Below are positions 26,326 to 37,576 of a stretch of 64,000 nt of DNA, in pieces. The DNA comes from Straminergon stramineum (Eukaryota; Streptophyta; Bryopsida; Hypnales; Calliergonaceae), in NCBI GenBank assembly GCA_963920665.1, contig OY987271.1, positions 126,501-190,500 on the forward strand, in the 5' to 3' direction. The translations under genes were made by a program, and so were the position numbers. The notes under the pieces were generated by a model. That model saw nothing but the letters and a program-made list of their open reading frames with translations. It was not told where the DNA came from and ran no database searches. Within the stretch, counting starts at the first letter, position 1. The number at the start of each line of letters is the position of its first letter.

Positions 26326-28606
26326 ATTAAATTGAGACAAAATGGTATTTTTGAGACTTTGAAAACAAGAGTGCAGATCTCCATCGAAGTATGAGTTTTG
26401 AACTCAAAGATAAGTAGAGCCCAACTACAAACAAAAATAATATAATTTGAATTATTCCCCTTGAAGATTAGAAAATCAGATTCACACTATATACCATGAA
26501 GTACTTAAGAAGAAGAGAAGTGCATGAATTTACATTTGGTAAGCTCGTTTTACTGTAGACCTTGAATACACAAAGAGTATATAACTCTTGCCATATGATA
26601 TGAATGAATTATCAATGTCAAAATTTTTAGAATTTCCAATGAATGGAAGAGGCTTACTGTACATGAAGTACTATTCTTTTCAAAATATCGTTTTCAATAT
26701 GTTTATTTATCCTACTATTAATAATAAACAAGGCCCTGAAGCCAATAGCTTCGAAAACTTGTCTCACTTGCCTAAGTATCACTATTCGTTTCACAATTGG
26801 TCTTTGTTGCCTCCTGAGCTTTCAACTTCGCTAGGGCCTTGAAGATATCCTTGCGTCGAGAAGGATAGTGCAGCCCACTTCCATAGTCATCTACACCGTA
26901 GAGGCTCACACTCTGAGACCCACTATCCTTCTGCTTTGGCTTGTGAAGGGTGTGAGGAACCTCTAAAGTGGAAAGAGGTCTTGAGCCTCAAGAAAATGGC
27001 CTAGGTAGTGATGGATCGACATTGCTTATGTACGTTGCTCCAGTCCTAATTGATTTCGAGTCTAAGGATCACCGATGGTCTCTCAGAATCCTTTGACAAA
27101 ATAGAGTGTTAGCAAAAGGCAACCGTCGACCTCCGGCAGATTGTGAAGAACGAGGTCACCTATCTTTGATCCGAGGAAAAGGCTCTACTGTCAACGGTCC
27201 TACTCAAGTTTTCTCAATAAGACCCCCTTATGAAGCCACCGACTTAAAACCACTAATTTTGATAGCATGAAGTGTAGGTGGCGCGATAATATCATTGTCG
27301 AGCCGAGGATGTTCTGCAGTCTTGCCAAGGGAAAGGTCCAGTTTCCTATTCGTCATGGCCTTTGTCCATGGAGTTGGCAAAAACGATCGTCCTCGAGTTG
27401 AAGATGCGTGCTTGAGCAGGGACGGCGAGTAGATGGGCATCCTTGCGAACCCTCGACTCGGGGGGCTATCTACAACGCCATCCTCCACATTACCCTTAGA
27501 GAAGTTGATGGCCGCAAAGGCATCGTCTTCCGTTGTTCGCATCATATATGGGCCTGAATACAAAGACAACTTGGTATTTCCTCCAACGGAATTGGATGTT
27601 ATAGACATTGACTTCTTCGATCTGAATAGTAGACTCCTTGCGAGACTTTGCCTTTTAGAAGCTATGACTACATTAGTAGATCCAACCTACAGAAGATATA
27701 GATTACATTCAGTTCTCACACATTATAGCCCGTCAACAAATTTGACAAAGACCGAGACCCATACTTGAAAGGTGAAGTAAAAACTCAAAATATTATTTAC
27801 AGGTGGACGAATTGTACACATTTACAAAGTCCATAAAATTGTTCTATTTCAAATCCTGTTAGACATAACGAACCCTAAACCCTACACCCACTAGGTTCTA
27901 TCACTAGATTTAGCCCAAGAAGCTTGAATCGGGACCCCACATTTCTTGTGGACTCCTTCATTCCATCAACTATGAGGTTCACCACATAGTTCAAAGCCTC
28001 AAGGGGCTTGGACCTGATCCAGTTGGCCTACACATACTCCCGCAATCTACCAAGTCTACATTTGGAGTCAAGATGCCACATCTACGGTAAGAGTTCCCCT
28101 ATGAGGAAGTTGTCCAACCATTGCTCATGACTCTAGGTGCGAGGGAAGATCACGTTCCCCCTCTCGTTACATACAGACTTTAGTCACGAGCCGTAATCTT
28201 AGAAGTCACTATGTTAGTATTTAAGAGTGTATAATTATATAGAATTTTTCAAAGTTTTTAATAGGCAAACAGGATTAGAACCCTCTTAGCCTAAAACAAT
28301 TCATTAAGACTAAAAGGATACTCTAGGTAATCCGTAACGGGATCCAGGATGAATCCGGAATCCGGAAACCCGGATAGCGATAGCCTACGGACTAGACTTT
28401 CGGCCTAGGAAAATAGGGACCCGTTACGAGTAAACGGTCTGCTTTAGGAACGGTCGGTAAGTTGACGAGTACTTAACCCTGCCACTCTCATTTGTTCCTC
28501 CTCTTTCTTCCACAACTGTTTTGTGCGCATATAGTTGAGTGAAAAAGTAGTGAATTAGTGATCAGATGAGGAGCTACTGTGTTTTTAGATTTCAGAGTAG
28601 TTTGCG
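26326..28606. other. Spacer, no recognised gene
   Basis: Base composition becomes more balanced from about 26840. A 126-codon minus-strand ORF (27228-27608) and a 111-codon plus-strand ORF (27433-27768) overlap each other; neither shows a family I recognise. From about 28340 onward the motif 'atccgga' recurs, as it does in the flank of the following relic. Confidence 0.35.
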
Positions 28607-30586
28607 ATGGCGGAGGGAGATATCCGGAAACCTTTGGTCATGGGGCGGATGGTTTGTCCAGCCATTCCGGAAAGGTTGAGAGAGAGATCCCATCTAGAAG
28701 ACGACCTCAGTGAGATAGGGTATGTTGGTCTGTTCTTACGACCATGGACTATAAAGAATGACCGGATGATCGAAGAGTTGATTGTAGGGGCCTCAAACTA
28801 GTACGAGTTGATAGTAAGAGGGAGGCCTGCAACCTAGACTGATGAAGTCTGGGCTAAGGTTTATGGATTCCCCAAAAAGGGATCCGGTTTAGCTTCTCAG
28901 ACAAACAAGTTTATGGTCAGGAAATTCAAGAATGCATCCCATTCTAATGAAGGGTATGCTATTAGTGACTGCCTAGATCCAAGGTAGAGGCATGTCCTAG
29001 GATTCCTCATCCCCATCCTCTATCTGGAAAAGCCTACCCGGGTTATGGTTACGGTAGCAAACACCATCTTTGGTGCCATGGAGGGTAGGCCAATTAGTTG
29101 GGGCAAGGAAATTGGATTAGTGGTCTCCAAGCTTGCCGCCAACGTAGGAAAAGGAAAGACCAGTCCCATAGGGCCGTACCTTTTCCACCTCTACCTCTAC
29201 GCAGAGCTTCTAAGTGATGCGGAAATGGTAGAGTACAACACCGGATCCACCATCCTCCAATACAGCCTCATGGAAGAAGTGATAGCAAAGCAGCCACTAG
29301 TAGAAGAGGATCCAGAAGAGGATGAACAACTCCTAGAGCGCAGGCGATGGAAGTCTACAGATCCAACATCTTAGGGGAAGTTTCTGGCCCAACAGAAGAT
29401 ATCCGAAGAAGAAGAAGGTAGCATATCCGGATTCTTCAAGACCAAGTTCAACTGGGTACTACAAGCGCAAGAGTACCACGAGAACCTGGTGGATCTGCTA
29501 AGGAGGATTAGCCGGGAGTTGAAGACGGAGCTGGAAGACATCCTCGACATCTTGAAGAAACTTCCAAATTTGGAAGTACTAGAGAAGAAAGACAAGCAGA
29601 TTGAAGGCTTGGAGAAGGAAAAGGCGGACCTTCAAGTAAGATTGAGCTGGGCTCAAGGGGAGATGGCTGTAGTAAAGTAAAGGGAGAAGGAAGCCCTACA
29701 GCTCGTGAAGAACTTATCCAGGTTGGTGGACAAGCCGGCCAACCTTGTGATGAAGGTGGTTCTAGTTCACAACCGGTTGGCAGAGGAAGGGCACCTCACC
29801 AGATCCAAGGTGATCCAAATACTAGTGGACTTCTCCTTGTGGATAGAGACTACGTTGAAGGAGATGAGGCAGCTTCTTGGGCGGATCGACCTTGACCATG
29901 TAATGGACTTCTCCAACTTTCCGGAGATTCATTTCGATATGGAAACTCCAGTCAAGCTCACAGCCTCGATGCCACTGCCGTCGAAACTAGAAGCCCCATA
30001 GGAAACTCTCTGGTATTCGACGGAACCTTTCTCCAAGCAATTGGAGAAGACAATCCGGGGGAGTGTGAAGACAGCACCCGAGTTAAGTAAGTAGCTGGAT
30101 ATGACACGGGAGTTAGCATCGCCGGAGATTACGGTTTCACCACCTATCCTAGTGTTCCACCTTCCGGAGAAGGAGCCACTTCCAACACCTTGCACCTAAA
30201 CCCGGGGTGAATTAAGGGAGCAGATTGGAGGATTGTTGAATCCGGCGCGGACCCATTCGGAAGAATTCGAGCACATGCTGCAAGAGCAACAAACAAGGAA
30301 GGAGATCGAGCCTATCGTGTTGGATGAGACGTCTCCAGGCAAAGAGAATGAGAGGGAGATAACTGAGATTGAGAAATCTGAGGAAGAAGAGTACCAGACT
30401 GGATCGGAAGACGAGGACGAGGAAGAAGGGGACTACTCTCTTCTGGAAATCCGGAAGATCCAAACTCGGGCAACATTACGGATGACACCGATCAAGGCAA
30501 CTTCAAAGGCAACTCCGAGGTCATCCATGCGAGCACCAGCGAGTCAAGGCGAGAGCAGCGAGAAGAAAGCGCGGAAGGCAAAGTAG
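28607..30586 (+). pseudogene. Long single-frame coding relic, probably gag-like/retroelement protein
   Basis: One reading frame runs from the ATG at 28607 to the TAG at 30584 (660 codons). It is broken by seven stop codons (28799, 28987, 29372, 29678, 29999, and two near 30088 and 30197) but has no frameshift. Between stops the protein text is continuous. It has an N-terminal part with 'ATQTDEVWAKVYGFPKK' and 'TRVMVTVANTIFGAMEG', then Glu-rich linkers, a predicted coiled coil (29489-29680: heptad-like Leu/Lys/Glu), a helical segment, and an acidic then basic tail (30360-30580). The spacing of conserved-looking segments suggests a former protein of about 660 aa. No zinc knuckle, protease or polymerase is visible, so 'gag-like' rests on its setting and build only. 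Flanks are rich in 'atccgga'. Likely dead. Confidence 0.6.
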
Positions 30587-31640
30587 CTAGGATTTTTCTT
30601 TAGGCAATTAGGATTTAAATTTTGAATGGGATTCGGGTTTCCAGGTGTAGGCCCAGGTTCCGGATTTGTAGGAGCTCACTTTTTTGGGTTTCTCGGGAAG
30701 TCTGTGAGTGGTCACTTGGATTTTCGGGTGCCCTTTTTGCCTTTTTGGCTTTGGTTGTTTTAGTTTTTAAGGGAGGGGCAGGTTTGTTGCCTCTCATTCC
30801 ATCCTAGCATTATAGTTTATATTTTGTCATCCTTTCTTTTAATCTGAGCCACTAAGTGGACCCTCAGGAATTGATCTATCGTATATCCAGCTTTCCGGAG
30901 TTGTCTTGTGAATGTGTGGAAGTGTAAAAGAGGAGGAGGAAAGGAGGAATCCGGATTTGAGGGAACTTGGAGCTGAGTTGTGAGGAACGTTTATGCCGTT
31001 GTCTAGACTAGTGATTTTGGTCTTGAGCACATGTCTTTAAACTCTTGGAACGGGAATCCGATTAGGAGTGGTGTGGGTGCAGATCCGGAATGCCAAGGAG
31101 GGTTCCTTACTGAGATAAGCAACTGCCAGTGGAAGAAATCCCCACATCACTTACTGGAAGGACAACCAAACCCTAGGATCAGTCATGCAAATGACTTTCA
31201 ATCCTTGTACGAGTTCTGGTTTCTGTAGGTTTGTCGTTGTATTGGAGAAGATTTGTTATGGCTCTGAGTGACCTGCCTTCCGGATTGGCCATTCGGAAAG
31301 TTGTGAGAGTGTTTCCGGTCGATCCAGTGCAACGGTTGGTCTAAGTGTGTGTTGTGTAGTTTTGAGAGAGAAGAGAGTGTGAGGAATACGAGTGGTGAGT
31401 CCCTACTCCTCTATACAATCCAAGGCGGACCCTTTGAGGGTAAAACAGAGGTACCAAAAACCGGTTTGTGTGTGTTTGTATGAAGAGATGGATCTGGAAT
31501 CCGGATTTGATTCCAGATAGAGAATGCTTAAGTTGGTAGAACGGATAACCTAGGCTTGCAACAACATACTAGAATCCCCTGAGATGATATTTCGAGTTAG
31601 TTTACACGTTTGGGTGTTGTAAATGGTATTTACCGCACGC
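30587..31640. other. 3' flank of the coding relic
   Basis: No gene recognised. The 'atccgga/tccggat' motif recurs at about 30660, 30950, 31090 and 31500, as upstream of the relic. The relic plus both flanks may therefore form one degraded element whose ends I cannot fix. Confidence 0.4.
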
Positions 31641-31649
31641 TATGTGTAC

Positions 31650-32025
31650 GACAGGCGGACGACGGACGGGGAGGAAGGCAAGAGGGAGAGGTGGGTGCAA
31701 GGGGCCAAGGGTGATGTGTTTTCAATTTGGTGGAATTCGACCTAGGGTGGATTGGTGGAGAGTCAGACGAGCAGATAGGCAAACGAGCGGACGGGGAGGA
31801 AGGCGGGAGTAAGAGTTGGGTGCAAGAGTGAAGTGTTTTCAATTTGGTGGAGGTCGGCCCATGGCCAATGGGCGGACGGCGGACGGGGAGGAAGGCAAGA
31901 GGGAGAGGCGAGTGCAAGGGCCAAGGGTGATGTGTTTTCAATTTGGTGGAATTCGACCTAAGGAAGACTGGCGGACAGGCAGATAGGCGGACGGCTAGGC
32001 AGACAAGAGGGTGGACGGCTAGGCG
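31650..32025 (-). repeat. GTCCG-rich tandem repeat, left inverted arm
   Basis: Three units of about 100-117 bp, each containing 'ttttcaatttggtgga' (starting at 31719, 31836 and 31935) joined by 'ggcggacggacgggagg'-type text. The block is the reverse complement of that at 32820-33365. For example, 31690-31760 pairs with 33240-33320 almost base for base. Confidence 0.85.
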
Positions 32026-32029
32026 GTCA

Positions 32030-32250
32030 AGCAAAGCGGATGAACACTCACTTTTTGAAGCAACAAACTTCTTTTGGCATTTCCGATTGGAGATTTCAGA
32101 ATTTTGGGGCGTATGATATACAATTGGAAAGGTATTTCCAAGACCTTTCCAACGGTATATTACACACCCTACAATTCTAGAAAATAAATTCGTAAATTGC
32201 AAGTGAAAGTTGCTGCGACTACATCATGAGCGTCTGCCTAGCTGACCGTC
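32030..32250 (+). repeat. Direct repeat, copy 1
   Basis: About 210 bases beginning 'cactcactttttgaagcaac' and ending near 'gtgaaagttgctgcgactac'. Repeated in the same orientation at 33380-33585. An internal inverted pair ('ttggaaaggt...acctttcca', 'ttggaaagtt...aactttcca') is present in both. Confidence 0.9.
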
Positions 32251-32815
32251 CTCCTGTCCGCTTGGGGGACGGGCAAACAACTGGGCGGATGCTCTCTATG
32301 TGGTCGCCTTGGTGTCCGCCCTCTTGTCCGCTTAGTCTATTTGCCATTGCCGACCACCCTGACCTTTTGAGCCGATGTAATGCTATCCGCCTCCTTGTCT
32401 AACCTACTTGACCTTTGTCTGTCGGCAGTTCTATTACATTTAATTGAGATCATATTTCACAAGAGTCCCCTATAAGAATGTAGGGCCTTTGAGACTTTAG
32501 GAATTAATTACTTTCCTTCAAAGGCATAGAAATCAATTAGAAATTGAAACCAATTAAATTGTTACAATCTTGACTTTGAATATCTTTTGCTATTAGCCAA
32601 AAAGTATTGTTGATATGGCAAACTTGTAAAAAACCATCAATGTAAAACTAAATTCTTTTCAATTATTCATCGATTTGAATTTTTTGTTTACAAATCAAAT
32701 GATTTTCTAAAGAAGAGGCTATTTGGTGACACTTTTCATAGTTGTATTGATTTACTGCCTCACTATATAACATATTTAAGAGATAATTTCTATAGCTTTC
32801 TTGATTCATCATGCA
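32251..32815. other. Spacer between the inverted arms
   Basis: Starts with more 'gtccgc' text and then becomes AT-rich. No coding region seen. Confidence 0.5.
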
Positions 32816-32819
32816 TTGC

Positions 32820-33365
32820 ATGCTCTGCCCGTCCGCTCATCCGCCTACCTCTACAAAGTTAAAAACACCTCTCCCTCTCGCCCTCTCCCTTGTCTACCCA
32901 TCCGCCGTGACTCGACCTCCACTAAATTGAAAACACTTCATTTTTGTGCCCAACTCTCGCTCCCGTCCTCCTCCTCGTTCACATGTCCCCCCTCTACCCA
33001 TCCGCTTGTCCGCCGTGGACCGACCTCCACCAAATTGAAAACACTTCACTCTCGCATCCAACTCTTGCTCCTGCCTTCTTTCCCGTCCGCCTGTCCCCCC
33101 TCTACCCATCCACCTGTCCGCCCGTCTACCGACTTCCACCAAATTGAAAACACTTCACTCTTGCACCCAACTTCCTTCCCATCTGCCCGTTCGCCTATCC
33201 ACTCGACCGCCTGTCCGCTTATCTACCCGTCCGCTAGTCTACCCTAGGTCAAATTCCACCAAATTGAAAACACATCACCCTTGGCCCCTTGCGCCCACCT
33301 CTTCCTCCTGGCTTCCTCCATGTTTGTTGTCTGCCTGTCCGCCCGTTCGCCTAGCGAACAAGAGG
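32820..33365 (+). repeat. GTCCG-rich tandem repeat, right inverted arm
   Basis: Four clear units and one decayed unit of about 98-120 bp with 'ccaccaaattgaaaacac' (aaattga at 32934, 33032, 33141 and 33261) and 'gtccgcctgtccgcc' linkers. It is the inverted counterpart of 31650-32025. The ORFs that cross it follow the repeat and are not genes. Confidence 0.85.
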
Positions 33366-33379
33366 GCGAATAGCAAGGC

Positions 33380-33585
33380 GGACACTCACTTTTTGAAGCA
33401 ACAAACTTCTTTGGCATTTTTGATTCAAGATTTTTGAGTTTTGGGGCATGTGATATACCATTGGAAAGTTATTTCTAAGAACTTTCCAATGGTATATTGC
33501 ACGCCCCAAAATTCCAGAAAACGAATTCAGAAATTGCAAGTGAAAGTTGCTACAACTACATCGTGAACGTCCGCCTGTCCGCTCA
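33380..33585 (+). repeat. Direct repeat, copy 2
   Basis: Same orientation as 32030-32250 and mostly identical by eye, with small indels. Each copy follows a GTCCG tandem block, so the tandem block plus this ~210-bp segment behaves as one repeated module even though the tandem blocks themselves are inverted. Confidence 0.9.
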
Positions 33586-34200
33586 GCGGATAGAGTGGGT
33601 GGATGAGCTCTAGAAATTGTGGACAGGTAGGCGGATGGGCTCCAGAAATTGCGGACGGGCGGATGGATTGGCGAAAGGGCTCCAGAAACCACAGACAGCG
33701 GTGTGGACAGGTAGACGAGGTAAATAAAAATTACCCTAGGGTAAAAACCCAATTTTGCAAATGTCACAGGACGTTCGGGGGGGTCGAGTCTGCGGACGTC
33801 CGAAGTCCGATTGCTAGCGGCTGCGTCTGGACGCCATGTCAACCCTACTCCCACGCTTTTCTCCATTCGCCTGTCCGCCGTGAACCAATGACCAATTCAG
33901 AAACTAAAAAACACCTTCCTCCCACGCTCCCTCCCATGCTCCTCTCCATCCACCTGTCCATGCGTCCGCACCTCGCCGTCCGCATTGTCCGTCCAACCGT
34001 CCACGCGTCCGCACCTTGCCATTTGCATTATCCGTTCGCCTGTCCAGAATCCGTCCGCATTTTTCGTCCACGTCCGCGCTACCCCAAACATTGCTTGTCG
34101 ATGACCATGCGATCCATCGGACGGTGATTTCAAACCGCCCAATCTACCCATCCACTTTCGTGCCATCCGATGCAAACGACACCGTCCAGATACCCTAAAG
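33586..34200 (+). repeat. GTCCG/CGGAC-rich region upstream of the Cys-motif ORF
   Basis: Dense in 'gtccgc', 'gcgtccgcacc' and 'cggacgg', and CpG-rich against an AT-rich background. It ends about 430 bases before the ATG at 34635. A similar block lies before the kinase-like gene at 36774-37230. Confidence 0.6.
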
Positions 34201-34634
34201 CGTCGACCGCATAAATGGCAGTGCGGACAACTCATTTCTTCACAATCATTTCCCTTCTAGAGTAGGTGATCCAATGCCTTCGAAAATCTACACGCCCCTT
34301 TCGGCTTGGTGCGTGAACGATTGTATTCGTATTAATTTTTTTTAATCAGATTAGTTTGAGTGATTAGGGGGCTACCGCAACTTATAAGTCTTTAATTTTA
34401 TGGAGTTCATTTGAGTGTTCTTAATTACTTGAATTGTGTTCGAGTTGATTGGGTTGTTAGAAACTCAGGGTGTTCAATTTTACGGTTTATTTGGTTGTCA
34501 GTAACAGTAGGTGCAATTTGTTTTAATCCAAATTCTTTTTTTTCATTTTGTACATTTAGCCAAAGTGGGCAGAAATTGCATTTTAAACTTTGTAATCCTT
34601 TCGGTTCATTATTAATTAAAGTTTGGAGGTTATC

Positions 34635-35723
34635 ATGTCGCGCGGAAGTAGTGGAGGAAGTAAGAAGGGGAAATCACAAGAGATGAATTGGAAAGATTGG
34701 GCAGACGTAACCTGCGTTGCGGAGCCTAGATGGGAAGAGGAGCCCAAGAAAATATGGAACTGCACAACATGCAAGAAGTACGTTAAAATGACGCACCTCT
34801 CCAAACTATGGTCACATGATCGTGCAGAGGTGCAAGTTCGTCATTGGGAAGGACAAATGTCCACATGTAAGAGCGAACACTTTATTCGCTGATACGAGGA
34901 GAGAACATCTGCATCAAGTTTACCAAGCTCCAAACCAAACATCATGAACTATTCAAACATAGCTATGATTTGGGCGGAGGTAGTACTCCATAAAGAAGTA
35001 GATTGGCGCATGGTTGCAGGGCACAATGTCAAGAATTTGACTTGCGAGGAAGCCATAATTCCTACTAACTGGGTTGGACCAAGCGATTGCATGCTAGAAT
35101 GGTCCAATCAAGGCTATGGAGGACTTCTTTCAGTCGTCTTGAAGGATGTTGAAGATGATTGGTCAGATGAAGATGATGTTGATGATGATCCAGCACCCGT
35201 GACATTTGGTGAGAGACACGAATGTCGAGAAGATCGGGAAGACATTGAATACCAACAGCAAATGCAGGAGGCCATGCGCCGAAGTGTGGAAGACCAGGGT
35301 CGGCAACATGATGGGTCCTACTATCGTGACTATAATGCACGTGGATCATGAGATGGGATAGGTGGTTCAGATTATGGTAACACCCCCCGAGTTGGCTCCC
35401 TAAATATAGGAGGAAGCCATGGAACGACACACTATGGTGGTTCTAGCCAAGGAGTCTCTCAATACTACTCTAGATCAACCACACATGGTTCATATGGGCA
35501 TCAAGGAGGCCCTTATTATGGTGGATCAAGTCAAAGAGGGTCCTGGGAGAGTCCTCCAATTCCTCCTCCAACCTTTGGAGGTCCTTCTTTTGTAAATGAA
35601 TATGGACAAGGAGGTGTGTCAAGTAGATATGGTTACAACTATGGGGGTAGACCATATATTGGGGTACGTCCTTCAAGCCCAAATGACAACAAGGATTCCA
35701 ATTTGGATTCAGATTCAGAGTAA
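34635..35723 (+). pseudogene. Broken ORF: Cys/His (BED-like) N-terminus, Gly/Ser/Tyr-rich tail
   Basis: One frame runs from the ATG at 34635 to the TAA at 35721 (362 codons), broken only by TGA stops at 34890 and 35349. The N-terminus (MSRGSSGGSKKGKSQ) is basic. Near residues 40-80 there is W-x-C-x2-C followed by spaced His and Cys residues, resembling a BED-type zinc finger of hAT transposases. A middle part with 'MIWAEVVLHKEVDWRMVAG' follows, then an acidic stretch (DDWSDEDDVDDD), Gln/Glu-rich helix text, and a tail of GGSSQ/YYGG/SYG repeats. A catalytic hAT RNase-H domain and the C-terminal dimerisation domain are not seen. If it is hAT-derived, the core has been deleted. The assignment is tentative. 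Confidence 0.5.
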
Positions 35724-36770
35724 AGTAGAGTATGGTATTCTAGTCATCTTATGTTTGTTTTACTATATGGTTCACTCATTGTAATGTACATAGACGGTAG
35801 AGTGCGACAAATAAAGCACAATGCTCTCAACAAGTTGTAATCACCTTTTTTGTGATTTTGATAGAAATACATTGTATTTTTATATTTTAATAAAGTGATA
35901 TTTATGTCACGTAATTTGTAGGATTTAATACCATTGATGCATGACTATGGGTTAATGGGTATTTGTGAAAATGGAAAATGCATTGGACCACTTTCTACAA
36001 TTTTCTCATTCTAATCATTCAATGTGAATAGGTGAATTGCAAATGCAAAGGATGTCCCAAATATACAATAGAGGTTTGCAGAATAGCGAGAACCATCATT
36101 TTAGTTCCATTTGCTATCACAAATTGAATTGTAAGCCCTAGAAGTCCGAAGGCTTTTTTCCATTGAAGACCATTTAGTGATTTAGAATTGCCATTTCAAT
36201 TACAAAGAACTAGAAAATGTAGGAACAATATTCTTGGCGTGTCGGATTGTACGATTTTGTACTACAGCAGTTTAAGAATGTGTAGAAGCAATTTCAAAAA
36301 CTTTGCCCACATAGATTGTAAAATATTTGCATTCAAGGTGACTGAAATAAATTATTTACAATTTGCTTGACTAGATTTTTGGCTTCTAATTATTGAAACA
36401 ATAAATATTTCCACTTGTGAGTACGATTTTATAATTCTGTATGTTGAAGAATTTAGATGAGAGCATAAGAACGTAGGAAGTAAAATTCAACCAAAAGCTA
36501 TTTAGTTTTTATTCATAAGAGAATTGATAAATTGAATATATTCAAGATAGAAACTAGAACATTGATGATTTTAAGATAAAATTATGTAAACATGAGAATC
36601 TCAACGGTGAGAGTATTTCAACAAGCAAATCTAACCGGCTATCCCTCTATAATTTTTTATCATTTCCATGATAGTTGATTTACTTGATTCTTACTTTCGT
36701 TTGAAACTAAACTGTTGAATATGATACCTATGTTTGGCTTAGAGATGTTCAAGAAAAATGAAAATCTCTG
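35724..36770. other. AT-rich spacer
   Basis: Nothing recognised. Short ORFs only. 'aataaagcaca' and 'aataaagtgat' near 35811-35895 could be relics of a poly(A) region for the preceding ORF. Confidence 0.4.
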
Positions 36771-36773
36771 ATC

Positions 36774-37230
36774 GTGCAGATGGTCTTCCATCCGCCTCGT
36801 TTCGTCCGTCTACCATCGCTGGACAGGCTACTGCATCCGCGCCATCCACACCGTCCAATCTTGTGGACTGTCTACCGTTCGTCCGATCGGACAAGCTGGC
36901 GGTGTCCGTGCCAAGCCGGCCGTCGGATCTGGCAGATGCCGATCGTCCTTTTGATTGGACGTGTTGGTGGCGTCCGTACCAAGCCGGCCGGATGATCGTC
37001 CGTACGATCGGACGACCAAGACTAGGCGGACGGATACCTCGAGGCGGTTGGAATGCACCCGGATGATCAGACTGTCGCAATGAAGGGGACGGAATGCCAT
37101 CTACATGATCGGACGGCCACGACGAGGCAAACGGAATGAAGTCCGCACGATCGAACAGCCACGAGGAGGTGGACGCAAACGAGCCATCTGCCACCTATAA
37201 GAGGGGCGGATGGCCTGTCCGCAATCACTT
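36774..37230 (+). repeat. GTCCG/CGATCGGAC-rich block upstream of the kinase-like gene
   Basis: CpG-dense island in AT-rich DNA with many 'gtccg', 'cggac' and palindromic 'cgatcg/gatcggac' elements (for example 36889-36895, 37000-37015). ORFs in all six frames here follow from the repeat composition. It ends about 175 bases before the ATG at 37405. Confidence 0.6.
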
Positions 37231-37404
37231 TTGCCTTGCCCCTTGCGTTTTGCAAGTGGAGAGTGGAGAGCTTGGTGGTTCATCCTCCATTGGCTCCTCT
37301 CCTCAGGATGGCGGAAGTCTTATTTGGGGGCCCCATTATTGCTATTTTCTATAGCGAATTTCTAAGTTTTAATTACAAATTTTTGGTATTAAAAATTTAT
37401 CACG

Positions 37405-37559
37405 ATGCCAGGATCGAAGAAGGTAGCGAAGGGAAATAAGTGGTACAAGAAAAGGTGGCAGCTAAGGAAATTCCATCTGATGCATGCAAAGCATTCTTGA
37501 CCAAATGCATTGCAAAATTCTATGAATCAGAAACCACTATGTCTCTTGATACAAAGTAT
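37405..37559 (+). pseudogene. Probable first exon of the kinase-like gene (frame-damaged)
   Basis: The ATG at 37405 opens MPGSKKVAKGNK in one frame. From 37440 a neighbouring frame reads smoothly as VVQEKVAAKEIPSDACKAF and on to SLDTKY, ending exactly at a strong donor (TAT|GTAAGA, intron from 37560). The two frames differ by one position, so a single-base indel probably separates them. Joined to the acceptor at 40600, the second frame continues in phase 0 into the kinase-like ORF. The ATG-led start resembles MSRGSSGGSKK at 34635 in its basic character. Both lie just downstream of a GTCCG block. Confidence 0.5.
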
Positions 37560-37576
37560 GTAAGATATGGAGACAA

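Noticed and set aside
27228..27768. Overlapping ORFs of 126 and 111 codons on opposite strands
   Set aside because: No recognisable domain, no homologous text elsewhere in the window, no splice or frame continuity.
31630..33866. Several ORFs of 80-190 codons (31630-32202 minus, 32801-33247 plus, 33351-33866 minus)
   Set aside because: They follow the GTCCG/'ttcaatttgg' tandem units in several frames at once; Pro/Ser/Arg-rich text is a product of repeat composition.
36739..37283. Overlapping ORFs on both strands in the CpG-dense block
   Set aside because: Open frames in nearly all six phases reflect scarcity of stop codons in GC-rich repeat DNA, not coding.
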